From contig CAJTCR010000002.1 of NCBI GenBank assembly GCA_910574915.1, positions 1 through 64,000 of the forward strand: DNA of 64,000 bases. Reading direction: 5' to 3'. This document shows, piece by piece, positions 24,935 through 32,561 of this stretch. The notes beneath the pieces were generated by a model that was not told the DNA's origin, searched no databases, and was given only the letters and a program-made list of their open reading frames with translations. The position numbers and the translations under genes were made by a program. This stretch comes from Eubacteriaceae bacterium. Lineage in GTDB: Bacteria; Bacillota; Clostridia; Lachnospirales; Lachnospiraceae. How positions within the stretch are numbered: position 1 is the first letter of the stretch; each line of letters opens with the position of its first letter.

Positions 24935-25919
24935 CTTTACAACCTCTTTCTTTCGCACAGCAGCTTTCGCAGCAGCGCTTGTTCGTATTTGTTTGATTGG
25001 ACTCCGAAATAATATAATGTGGCCTGTGTTTTGTCTCCATATAAATTTTCGCTATGTACTGCCCGCTGATTCCGATACAAAACAACTGGATTCCCGCCAT
25101 AAACACAATTACGCAAATCAGCGACGCCCAGCCGGCAACCGGATCTCCAAAGCATACCCTGCGCACGACAATTACCGCCAGAAAAAGCAGTGAAACCACG
25201 GTCATAATAATGCCAAACAGCGAGGACAAGTACAGCGGCGTCTGGGAAAAATTAATAATTCCGTCCAGCGCATATTTGCACAGGTTCCAAAAATTCCATT
25301 TTGTCTCTCCCGCAACACGCCCGACGTTTTCAAACGGCATCCAATACGTCCGAAACCCTACCCATCCGAAAATCCCTTTTGAAAAACGGTTATATTCCCC
25401 GATCTGAACAACCGCATCCGCCATATCCTTTTTCATTAACCGGAAATCACGTGCACCGTCCACAATATCAGAATCAGAAATCCGGTTAATCATCCAGTAA
25501 AATTTCCTCGCAAAAAAGGAGCGGATCACAGGCTCTCCCTCCCTGCTGACGCGCCTGGTTGCCACACTGTCATATTCTCCCGACTCCAAAACCTCAAGCA
25601 TCTGCGGCAAAAGCGACGGCGGATCCTGCATATCCGCATCCATCACCGCTACATAATCGCCGCCTGCATAGCGAAACCCTGCATACATAGCCGCCTCCTT
25701 CCCAAAATTTCTCGAAAAAGACAAATACACAATATGCGGGTCTTTTTTTGCCAGCTCCTTGATCACCTGCAACGTCTGATCCTTAGAACCGTCATTGACC
25801 AAAATCAATTCATAATCATACGCAAGCCGCGCCATCACCGATGTAACCTCCGCATAAAAATATGGCAGCGCTTCCTGTTCATTATAACACGGAACAATGA
25901 TCGATACTTTTTCCTGCAT
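24924..25919 (-). CDS. GtrB-like GT2 glycosyltransferase
   Basis: The product has 331 residues from the ATG at 25919 (GAGGGAG upstream); the more distal start at 25964 would add 15 charged residues before the family N-terminus. GT-A motifs are VPCYNEQEA (9-17), NDGSKDQTL (42-50) and DADMQDPPS (94-102). Two C-terminal spans precede GQYIAKIYMETKHRPHYII, typical of enzymes making undecaprenyl-phosphate sugars. It heads a two-gene operon with the DUF6311-like protein. Inverted-repeat segment 2 lies about 110 bp upstream. Confidence 0.85.
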   Translation of the reverse strand: MQEKVSIIVPCYNEQEALPYFYAEVTSVMARLAYDYELILVNDGSKDQTLQVIKELAKKDPHIVYLSFSRNFGKEAAMYAGFRYAGGDYVAVMDADMQDPPSLLPQMLEVLESGEYDSVATRRVSREGEPVIRSFFARKFYWMINRISDSDIVDGARDFRLMKKDMADAVVQIGEYNRFSKGIFGWVGFRTYWMPFENVGRVAGETKWNFWNLCKYALDGIINFSQTPLYLSSLFGIIMTVVSLLFLAVIVVRRVCFGDPVAGWASLICVIVFMAGIQLFCIGISGQYIAKIYMETKHRPHYIISESNQTNTNKRCCESCCAKERGCKDAW

Positions 25920-26028
25920 TTGCTGCTCCCTCTCTCTTTTCCTGCCCCGCACATAAAAAGCCATGCGTTTTCTCTGTATGGCTTTCTAAAAACCATCGAA
26001 TGATGTTTTGCAACTCTATTTGTAATGC

Positions 26029-26384
26029 ATAACTTTTTATAGAGAATTGTTATGTATGATATCTATCGTTAATCTGTACAAAGCCGCTAAAATCAACGGT
26101 TTTAGTGAGAACGCATGAAAAAAAGAAAAATTTCAATAAAATAAAAAAAGGCTCTGCGCCACACATTATCATAGCAAAATATAACCGCAAACGACAATCA
26201 ATCTTCTGTGCTAATCAACTAATTTTTAGAAAATATATATTGAAAAACTATGCAATTTCACTTATTTTTACAATTAGAGTTGCAAAATCAGGCAAAAACA
26301 GATAGAATACTTACAACCTATATTTAAGGAAATCATAGCTACTGTAAGCACAAAAACACATAACAATTCTCTATAAAAAGTTAT
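26029..26384. repeat. Putative invertible promoter segment 2 (27-bp perfect inverted repeats, 302-bp spacer)
   Basis: The left repeat 26029-26055 and right repeat 26358-26384 are exact reverse complements (core ATAACTTTTTATAGAGAATT). They differ from segment 1 repeats at two positions, and both arms carry the same change. The spacer shares the promoter block of segment 1 (TTGCAA-17-TAGAAT) in the same place and orientation. It lies upstream of the second glycan operon. No recombinase gene was found nearby. Confidence 0.65.
26280..26308 (+). promoter_or_regulatory. Outward-facing promoter inside inverted-repeat segment 2
   Basis: TTGCAA (26280-26285), a 17-bp spacer and TAGAAT (26303-26308) lie 49 bp from the right repeat. 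The promoter points away from the glycan operon as assembled and toward the 3' end of the convergent HTH gene. Confidence 0.6.
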
Positions 26385-26434
26385 CTAAAAATCTGTCTAT
26401 TACTGCCGTAACTCCGTAGATTTATAATAAAAAA

Positions 26435-26467
26435 GCTAAACTACATATTTTAGATCTGTAGTTTAGC
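26435..26467 (-). terminator. Rho-independent terminator after the HTH gene
   Basis: There is an 11-bp perfect stem, GCTAAACTACA with TGTAGTTTAGC, around an 11-nt loop. On the minus strand it is followed by TTTTTTATTATAAA. It ends the ilvB-HTH transcript. Confidence 0.85.
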
Positions 26468-26481
26468 ACCATGTTTTATTC

Positions 26482-26808
26482 TTATATAGCAGCTTTCTTC
26501 TCAATCACAAGCCCATACCCCAAAGCATCCAGTATACTGCAAAATGTCTGTAATGATGGGCTATGATTCTTTTTTTCCAATCTCGAAATTGCTTGTTGTG
26601 TATTTCCTGTCATCTTTGCAAGTTCTGACTGCGAAATATTCTCTTTTTTGCGTATTTCAATTAATCTATCAACTAGCTCTTTATCATCACTGGACACATA
26701 AAAAGTCGGTGCCGGCATTCCATTTCGCTCTGTAAGAGGAATATTCTCATTCTCAATTTCAATAGCCTGAAGCAGTCCCTGCATTGTATCATCAAAAAAT
26801 TTACTCAT
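26482..26808 (-). CDS. XRE-type HTH protein, antitoxin-like
   Basis: The product has 108 residues from the ATG at 26808 (GAGGAAT upstream). The HTH_3 domain occupies about residues 44-100 (LIEIRKKENISQSELAKMTG, then NTQQAISRLEKKNHSPS). The N-terminal part (MSKFFDDTMQGLLQAIEIE) is like that of HigA-type antitoxins and solitary HTH regulators. No RelE/HigB-like toxin gene is found beside it: the upstream gene is acetolactate synthase. It may be an orphan antitoxin or a local regulator. Confidence 0.75.
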   Translation of the reverse strand: MSKFFDDTMQGLLQAIEIENENIPLTERNGMPAPTFYVSSDDKELVDRLIEIRKKENISQSELAKMTGNTQQAISRLEKKNHSPSLQTFCSILDALGYGLVIEKKAAI

Positions 26809-26863
26809 AATATTTATTCCTCGTATTTTTCTATTTTTAGCATACATCAAATTTGTTGTTTCG

Positions 26864-28624
26864 TCAATCTCTTTCATGCATCCCTGTAATCATATCCCAC
26901 AACGGTTTTCCAGGCGGTACGATCGGCAGTACATTTTCTTCTTCCCGAATGATAAACTCAAGCAAAGTCGGCACCCGTGTCTCCTCTTTTGCCGACAGCA
27001 GCACCTCCCGAACCTCCTCCTGCCGTTTTACCCGATATCCTCTCGCACCATAGCTTTCCGCCAGCCTGACAAAATCGGGCGTATATTCCGTTTCCGTACC
27101 GCATGTCCGCGCACGGCTCTTTTGCTGTCGCATACAGGTACCGGCATACCGTCTGCCATAAAATAATTCCTGCCATTGGCGGACATTTCCCAGGTAACCG
27201 TTATTCATGACACAGATGATAATCGGAAGCTCATATATAACAGCCGTTGCCAGTTCCTGTATGTTCATTTGTATGCCGCCGTCTCCGCATATAGCAAGAA
27301 CCTCACGCTTTGGATCTGCAAGCTTTGCTCCGATCGCTGCCGGCAGCCCGTATCCCATCGTGCCCATTCCGCCGGAAGTCAAAAGGCGCCCTTCTCCTGT
27401 GATTTCCAAAAACTGCGTTGTCCACAACTGGTTCTGCCCTACGTCCGTTGTTATCACAGCATGTGGAAACAATGCGTTGATTTCCTTTAAAATTCCATAA
27501 GGCGTTACGCATTTCTGCGTTTCCTGCTCTTTGCCAAGCGGATATTGGCACTTCCAGCCAGAAATTTGCTCCCGCCATAATGTGGTATCCAAAGCGGATG
27601 CCTGTTTGCATAAGGCGTCTGCTGCTTTTTTCGCATCTATGGCAATAGAAAGATCGATCTTCACTTCACGGGAAACCGACACAGGCACAAGGTCGATCTG
27701 AATGACTGCCGCGCCTGGTGCAAACCGGGCAGCATTTCCTGTTACCCGGTCGTTTAGCCGCGTCCCGATTAAGCATAGGGCGTCACATTGGCTGACCGCC
27801 ATATTTGCCGCATAGCTTCCGTGGATTCCAATATTTCCGACATACAGCGGGTGATTCGTCGGCAATGCGCCTTTTCCCATAATCGTTGTAACGACTGGAA
27901 TGCCTGTTTTTTCTGCAAGCTTTGCCGTCTCTTTTTCTGCACGCGCCAGATGTACGCCGTTTCCCAAAAGAAACAGCGGCTTGCCCGCACCCGCAAGAAC
28001 TTCGAAAGCTTTTTTAATCTGCTGCCGGCATATTTTTTCCTGCGCCGCTATCCGTTCTGCCGTTTTTTCTGTTTGAATGCTGTTTTGCAGAACCGGCTTG
28101 GGCGGATAAACCGGACTGCCTGCTTCCTGCTGGATATCTTTTGGCAGATCTACGACTACGACACCTTTCCTTCCCGTGGATGCGACCGCAAACGCCTGTT
28201 GCAATATGCTTGCCAAATCTTTGCGGTCGCGGACGGACACCGCCCATTTTGTGATGCTTTTGGTAATCGATACAATATCTACTTCCTGGAACGCCGCATT
28301 GCCAATCAGACGTGTCGATACCTGACCGGTAATGCACACAAGCGGCACACTATCAGAACCTGCCGTTGCGATCCCCGTCACCAGATTGGTTGCCCCCGGG
28401 CCGCTCGTAACAAGGCAGACGCCTGTTTTTCCTGTGAGCCGCGCATAACCGTCTGCCGCATGGATCAGTCCCTGCTCATGCCGCGGCTGTATCATGCGAA
28501 TGCTGCTTTCTTTGTACAGTGCATCAAACAAATCGATCACCTGTCCTCCCGGATACGCAAACAGCGTATCCACCTGTTCCGCCAGCAACGCCTTCACAAC
28601 TAATTCTGCTCCTGTAATCTGCAT
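26864..28624 (-). CDS. ilvB: Acetolactate synthase large subunit, orphan copy
   Basis: This 586-residue TPP enzyme condenses two pyruvates to acetolactate, or pyruvate with 2-oxobutyrate, in branched-chain amino acid synthesis. The activating glutamate is Glu50 in RHEQG, and the TPP/Mg site is GDGGIQMNIQELATA with NNGYLG (about 440-470). The ATG at 28624 has AAGGAG upstream. No small subunit gene adjoins it; the second large subunit at 38036-39757 has ilvN beside it. Compared with that copy it could be an anabolic isoenzyme sharing ilvN, or a catabolic AlsS-like enzyme. Its RHEQ/GDGG motifs and length do not decide between them. Confidence 0.88.
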   Translation of the reverse strand: MQITGAELVVKALLAEQVDTLFAYPGGQVIDLFDALYKESSIRMIQPRHEQGLIHAADGYARLTGKTGVCLVTSGPGATNLVTGIATAGSDSVPLVCITGQVSTRLIGNAAFQEVDIVSITKSITKWAVSVRDRKDLASILQQAFAVASTGRKGVVVVDLPKDIQQEAGSPVYPPKPVLQNSIQTEKTAERIAAQEKICRQQIKKAFEVLAGAGKPLFLLGNGVHLARAEKETAKLAEKTGIPVVTTIMGKGALPTNHPLYVGNIGIHGSYAANMAVSQCDALCLIGTRLNDRVTGNAARFAPGAAVIQIDLVPVSVSREVKIDLSIAIDAKKAADALCKQASALDTTLWREQISGWKCQYPLGKEQETQKCVTPYGILKEINALFPHAVITTDVGQNQLWTTQFLEITGEGRLLTSGGMGTMGYGLPAAIGAKLADPKREVLAICGDGGIQMNIQELATAVIYELPIIICVMNNGYLGNVRQWQELFYGRRYAGTCMRQQKSRARTCGTETEYTPDFVRLAESYGARGYRVKRQEEVREVLLSAKEETRVPTLLEFIIREEENVLPIVPPGKPLWDMITGMHERD

Positions 28625-28744
28625 ATTTTTCTCCTTCCTTTATGTACATAGCAATTTCACAAGTATATAGATAACAAGCAAGTACTCGCTTGCATTTTGA
28701 GTATTTTTTTCGGCACCGCTTTTATACAGTACCGATGTCAGCCC

Positions 28745-29075
28745 CTAGAGCGAACTAATTTGGATTGCTTTGGTAAATTTTTACAGGAAGGGACGCTGGG
28801 AAAGAGGATGTGTCTCCCCTGGCTGCGTCCGTTCCAGAATGCTAAGAATCCCTAAGTATCCTGCTGGTATGCTGTGACTGTGGACGGTCGCGGCACCTAG
28901 TTCGCTGCCTGCTGGCAGCTAAAGGTGCCGCTTGGCTGCGCCCCTGGTTGTTTTGCAGAATACTAAGGGCTTCTAAGCATTCTTCCAAAGCCGCAGCCAG
29001 GGAAGGCACATCCTCTCTCCCGGCTGCTTTTCGTAAATGCTACGAAACAAGCGCAATATGGTTTGGTTTATCTAC
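28745..29075 (+). repeat. Dispersed palindromic repeat, copy A
   Basis: This is a gene-free element of about 330 bp folding back on itself: outer arms 28804-28826 and 28993-29015 (23 bp, two mismatches), middle arms around CAGAATACTAAGGG, and a 42-bp core hairpin 28890-28931 (GCGGCACCT...AGGTGCCGC with an inner CTGCC/GGCAG stem). Copy B lies 109 bp away in inverted orientation. Confidence 0.85.
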
Positions 29076-29183
29076 CATGAACAAAATCAACCCTATGATA
29101 GAACAGATTCTAGGTTGTTTTACATGAAGAACCTGTACAAAATAGTTCCTTGGAAAACGCAAATCTAATAAAATTCACTCTAG

Positions 29184-29509
29184 TACAGCGAACAAACCAT
29201 AGCGGGCTCGTTTGGTAGCACTTGCGAAGAACAGCCGGGAGAGAGGATGGGTACACTCTGGCGGCGGCTTTGGAAGAATGTTTAGAATTGCTTGGTATTC
29301 TGCAAAACAACTAGGGGCGCAGCCAAGCGGCACCTTTAGCTGCCAGCAGGCAGCGAACTAGGTGCCGCGACCGGACACAGCCACAACGTAGTAGCAGGAT
29401 ACCTAGTAATTCTTAACATTCTGGAACGGACGCCGCCAGAGTGTACCCATCCTCTCTCCTGGCGTCCCTTCTTGTAAAAGTTTACCAAAATAACTCAAAC
29501 ACGCTCTAG
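29184..29509 (-). repeat. Dispersed palindromic repeat, copy B (inverted)
   Basis: The outer arms are 29239-29265 and 29432-29458, 27 bp and perfectly complementary, but with a different central sequence (GGTACACTCTGG) from copies A and C. The core hairpin is 29327-29368. Its end overlaps the 3' end of the TetR gene and supplies that gene's last codons and stop. Confidence 0.85.
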
Positions 29510-30073
29510 CCCCTTCACAAGCATCTGCACGCTATGCCTGATATATGCATCCTGTCCGACTTTTACAAACGCTTCCCCAAACGACGCGCGCAAAAAAGTA
29601 TATCCAAATACTGCCGAAAAAAATGTTACGGCAAACGTATCAATCTCTGTCTCTGGCAGCTTTCCTTTTTCCTGCATCTTACGCAGGTAATCGGTAAATG
29701 CCGTTAAAAAAGCCTGCGGAACTTTTTGAATAAACGGGGCTGTTTCTTCATAGATCTGCGGCGCGCGCAGCCCAATCGACAAGTTGACAAACTCAGGCGT
29801 CATCCTATCCATATACATCCTCATAAACATTTCCAAATCGGTAGTAAGCTCCCAGGAAACCTTTTCAAAGATGTCCGGCGTGATGCCGGCACGCCACTGC
29901 GCCTGACTGACTCCCTCTAAAACGATCTCTTTTTTGCTTTGAAATTTGCGGAAAAGCGTACACTCGTTGACTCCTGCCGTTTTTGCTATTTCTTTTGTCG
30001 TCGTGGCAACATAACCTTTTTCACGGATTAATACCATTGCCGCATCTACAATCTTCTGACTTGTTTCGTCCAA
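29495..30073 (-). CDS. TetR-family transcriptional regulator
   Basis: The product has 192 residues from a TTG at 30073 with GGAGGGAG upstream; longer in-frame starts lack a site. The N-terminal HTH (about 6-50) reads IVDAAMVLIREKGYVATTTK, then EIAKTAGVNECTLFRKF, the standard TetR_N pattern. The C-terminal ligand domain is of the common nine-helix type and is not specific. It is divergent from an ABC-F ribosome-protection gene. A 10-bp sequence and its reverse complement (ATGCAAGTGT at 30087-30096, ACACTTGCAT at 30189-30198) lie in the two promoters and may be operator half-sites. The last four codons and stop lie inside palindromic repeat B. Confidence 0.82.
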   Translation of the reverse strand: MDETSQKIVDAAMVLIREKGYVATTTKEIAKTAGVNECTLFRKFQSKKEIVLEGVSQAQWRAGITPDIFEKVSWELTTDLEMFMRMYMDRMTPEFVNLSIGLRAPQIYEETAPFIQKVPQAFLTAFTDYLRKMQEKGKLPETEIDTFAVTFFSAVFGYTFLRASFGEAFVKVGQDAYIRHSVQMLVKGLERV

Positions 30074-30104
30074 ATTTACTCCCTCCATGCAAGTGTTCAC
30101 TTTC

Positions 30105-30133
30105 ATTTTAACAAAGGAAGCTCGTCCCGTCAA
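30105..30133 (-). promoter_or_regulatory. Promoter of the TetR gene
   Basis: On the minus strand, TTGACG (30128-30133), a 17-bp spacer and TAAAAT (30105-30110) lie about 30 bp before the TTG start. The possible operator half-site ATGCAAGTGT (30087-30096) is just downstream. Confidence 0.65.
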
Positions 30134-30192
30134 CCCTTTAGGATATCTTATCACTGTTTTGCAAAACTTTTTCATTTTTCTAAAAAAAACAC

Positions 30193-30220
30193 TTGCATTT
30201 CCAAAATATTATGCTATAAT
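30193..30220 (+). promoter_or_regulatory. Promoter of the ABC-F gene
   Basis: TTGCAT (30193-30198), a 16-bp spacer and TATAAT (30215-30220). The -35 overlaps ACACTTGCAT, the mirror image of the sequence in the TetR promoter, so TetR could act on both. Confidence 0.7.
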
Positions 30221-30225
30221 GATGC

Positions 30226-30511
30226 TGATTATAAAGAAAGGGCACAGATGTGCAGGGTGAGAAAATGATTATTCGATAATTTAGTTTGGATGTCGCAATT
30301 TAAAAACTGCCTGGAAGGCTGTTAGACAATGATTGTCTAACAAGGGCTCCAGGTGTATCTGCGTATGCCGAATTAGATTATCTCGCTTTTCTATCCCTAT
30401 TTGTATGTCTGTTTTCAGAATATATACAGGGTTTCTTTGCGTGAGTCTGTTTTCGGATACGGAAACGGGCTTTTTTTATTTCTTAAAAAAAGCCGCGGAA
30501 AGGAGACGCTT
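30226..30511 (+). promoter_or_regulatory. Structured attenuator leader of the ABC-F gene
   Basis: The leader is about 285 nt long. It contains a 10-bp hairpin (GTTAGACAAT/ATTGTCTAAC, 30321-30341) enclosed by CCTGGA/TCCAGG. A possible short leader ORF begins at 30405 (MSVFRIYTGFLC...), and tiny ORFs lie upstream (for example MIIR). The terminator at 30445-30477 is followed by a competing hairpin GGCTTTTTTT/AAAAAAAGCC (30468-30495) that uses the same G/C-T block. This matches the drug-induced attenuation known for ABC-F and macrolide-resistance genes. Confidence 0.7.
30445..30477 (+). terminator. Leader terminator of the ABC-F gene
   Basis: The stem is GTCTGTTTTCG with CGGAAACGGGC (three G-U pairs) around a GATA loop, followed by seven T. 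It would stop transcription before the ABC-F start unless the leader refolds. Confidence 0.75.
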
Positions 30512-32050
30512 ATGCTATCAGTAAAGCATTTGAATATTGTACACAAAAAAGATTTAAAGACGCTTTTGGAAGATTTTAACCTTGTGCTGAATGACGGCGA
30601 TAAGGCTGTCATCATTGGTGAAGAAGGAAACGGAAAGTCTACGCTCCTGCAATGGATCTATGAGCCTGACTTAATCCTTGGTTACTGCGAAGCTTCCGGG
30701 GAACGGATACTGGCAAACCAAAAGCCTGGTTACCTGCCGCAGGAGCTTCCGCATTCAGACGGCAAAAAAAGCCTGTATGAATATTTTTCCGAAGAACCTC
30801 TGTTTTGGGAACATACGCCCAAGGAGCTTGGGCAGCTCGCCGGGAAGTTCTCTCTTGCCGCGGATTTCTTTTACAGCGACCAGCTTATGGAAACATTGTC
30901 AGGCGGTGAAAAGGTAAAGGCACAACTGCTGCGCATACTGCTGGCAAAGCCGGATATTCTGCTGCTGGATGAGCCGTCAAACGATATTGATCTGGAAACG
31001 CTTGCCTGGCTGGAGCGTTTTATTCTGGAATGGAATCGGATCGTTTTATTTATATCTCATGATGAAACGCTGATTGAGCACACGGCAAACGTCGTCGTCC
31101 ATCTCGAACAGCTCCGGCATAAGACAGTGTGCCGTTATACGGCTGCGCGGATGCCTTATGAACAGTACCGCAGGGAACGGCTCAGCCAGTTTCAAAATCA
31201 GGCGCGTATGGCTGCCAATGACCGCCGGGAAAAAAAGCTGCGGGAAGAAAAATATGCACGGATCTACCAAAGTGTCGCTCATGCGCAGGCAAGCATTTCC
31301 AGGCAGTGCCCGGCAAAAGCACGCCTGCTAAAGAAAAAAATGCACGCCGTCAAATCTATGGAACGGCGTTTTGAGCGTGAGAACCAGACAATGACACAGA
31401 TGCCTGAGAAAGAAAGCGCGCTGTTTTTTAAGCTTGGAAGCGAGTCTTCGATGCTTCCGGCGGGAAAAACAGTCGTTGATTACTCCCTGGAAAAGCTCTG
31501 CACGCCTGACGGGGAACGGGTGTTGGCAGAAAATATCCGCCTGCACATGCGCGGCGCGCAAAAGCTGTGCATCGTAGGCACAAACGGCGCCGGAAAAACA
31601 ACGCTTCTTCATAAGATTGCGGACTGCCTGCTTGCGCGGACAGACCTCCATGTACAGTATATGCCGCAAAACTATGAAGAACTGCTAAAGCCTTCGATGA
31701 CTCCGGTAGATTTTCTGGACGCATCTGGCGACAAAGAAATACGGACAAAAATCCGCACATGCCTAGGTGCGTTAAAATACACCACAGAAGAAATGGATCA
31801 CACGATCAGCGAGCTTTCCGGCGGACAAAAGGCAAAAATATTTCTGTTAAAAATGAGCCTTTCCGACGCGGACGTTTTAATCCTGGATGAACCAACCCGC
31901 AATTTTTCACCGCTGTCGGGCCCGGTCATCCGCCAACTGCTCAAAGATTTTCCAGGAGCCATTATCAGCATTTCCCATGACCGTAAGTTTATCCAGGAAG
32001 TCTGTGACAAAGTGTTCCTGCTGACCAAAAACGGTCTGGTCGAACAATAA
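30512..32050 (+). CDS. ABC-F ribosome-protection ATPase (Lsa/Vga/CplR-like)
   Basis: The product has 512 residues from the ATG at 30512, with GGAAAGGAG upstream. It has two ABC domains and no membrane spans. Domain 1 has GEEGNGKSTLL, LSGGEKVKAQLLRIL and DILLLDEPSNDIDLE. Domain 2 has GTNGAGKTTLL, LSGGQKAKIFLLKM and DVLILDEPTRNFSPLS. The linker (about 240-310) is long, basic and alpha-helical. The EPTRNFSPLS form is characteristic of the Lsa/Vga/CplR group that dislodges lincosamide, pleuromutilin and streptogramin A drugs from the ribosome. Regulation by leader attenuation and perhaps by the divergent TetR fits this role. The drug range cannot be read from the sequence. Confidence 0.87.
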   Translation: MLSVKHLNIVHKKDLKTLLEDFNLVLNDGDKAVIIGEEGNGKSTLLQWIYEPDLILGYCEASGERILANQKPGYLPQELPHSDGKKSLYEYFSEEPLFWEHTPKELGQLAGKFSLAADFFYSDQLMETLSGGEKVKAQLLRILLAKPDILLLDEPSNDIDLETLAWLERFILEWNRIVLFISHDETLIEHTANVVVHLEQLRHKTVCRYTAARMPYEQYRRERLSQFQNQARMAANDRREKKLREEKYARIYQSVAHAQASISRQCPAKARLLKKKMHAVKSMERRFERENQTMTQMPEKESALFFKLGSESSMLPAGKTVVDYSLEKLCTPDGERVLAENIRLHMRGAQKLCIVGTNGAGKTTLLHKIADCLLARTDLHVQYMPQNYEELLKPSMTPVDFLDASGDKEIRTKIRTCLGALKYTTEEMDHTISELSGGQKAKIFLLKMSLSDADVLILDEPTRNFSPLSGPVIRQLLKDFPGAIISISHDRKFIQEVCDKVFLLTKNGLVEQ

Positions 32051-32065
32051 AAACAAACCGCACGC

Positions 32066-32518
32066 TTATGGATGCTCTTTCCTATACGCTTCCATAATCT
32101 GCGCCGCTATCGCTATCATTTCCGGGCAGGGGCGTTTTTTATAATACTCCTCTGTCCGTGCACTTGGTACGGGGCTTTGGTCTTTTCCTTCCAGCCCAAG
32201 CAGCTCCCGGCAGACGATAGAGCCTGTCTGGGCACGAAACTGTGCGGCAAGCTCCTGGATTCTGGCATAATGCTCCTTTTTCGCCTGCATATCCTTCGGG
32301 TCGTCATAACCATACAATGCCCCCGCCACAAAAAACATCCCACTGACGGCACCGCACACTTCACGCAGCCTGCCCATTCCACCGCCAAACGAAGACACCA
32401 TCCGCAGCAGCTTTGTTTTTTCAATCCCGATCTCATCACAAAACGCCAGTGCAATCGACTGGGCGCAGTTGTACCCTTCCTTAAAATATGTTTTTGCCAG
32501 TTCACCTTTTAACGACAT
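32066..32518 (-). CDS. C_GCAxxG_C_C family protein
   Basis: This 150-residue protein carries the family pattern: YNCAQS (Cys18), SFGGGMGRLREVCGAVSG (Cys55) and later Cys103 (IVCREL) and Cys130 (RPCPEM). The family (C_GCAxxG_C_C) is presumed to be a redox or metal-binding protein of anaerobes, and its function is not established. The ATG at 32518 has AAAGGAT upstream. It is convergent with the ABC-F gene, whose stop is 15 bp away, with no hairpin between. Confidence 0.85.
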   Translation of the reverse strand: MSLKGELAKTYFKEGYNCAQSIALAFCDEIGIEKTKLLRMVSSFGGGMGRLREVCGAVSGMFFVAGALYGYDDPKDMQAKKEHYARIQELAAQFRAQTGSIVCRELLGLEGKDQSPVPSARTEEYYKKRPCPEMIAIAAQIMEAYRKEHP

Positions 32519-32561
32519 TCTTTTTCATCCTTTCTATATTTATCTGTATTTTTATAATGCT

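Noticed and set aside
21407-26384. A composite transposon bounded by the two inverted-repeat segments
   Set aside because: No transposase lies between them, each segment has its own pair of inverted repeats, and no target duplication was seen. The inverton reading explains the promoters better, though a MITE origin is not excluded.
26482-26808. Complete HigBA-type toxin-antitoxin pair
   Set aside because: Only the HTH protein is present. The 70 bp between it and ilvB cannot encode a toxin, and downstream is a terminator.
27788-28603. Plus-strand open frame of 271 codons opposite ilvB
   Set aside because: It has no start context and is Cys/Phe/Arg-rich as an antisense artefact. The ilvB motifs on the minus strand are unambiguous.
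28640-28740. Possible T-box or riboswitch upstream of the orphan ilvB
   Set aside because: No T-box sequence, specifier stem or terminator was found. Only a short GCAAG/CTTGC palindrome is present.
28745-29509. CRISPR array or integron-like attC cluster
   Set aside because: There are two long inverted copies, not short direct repeats with spacers, and no cas or integrase gene is near.
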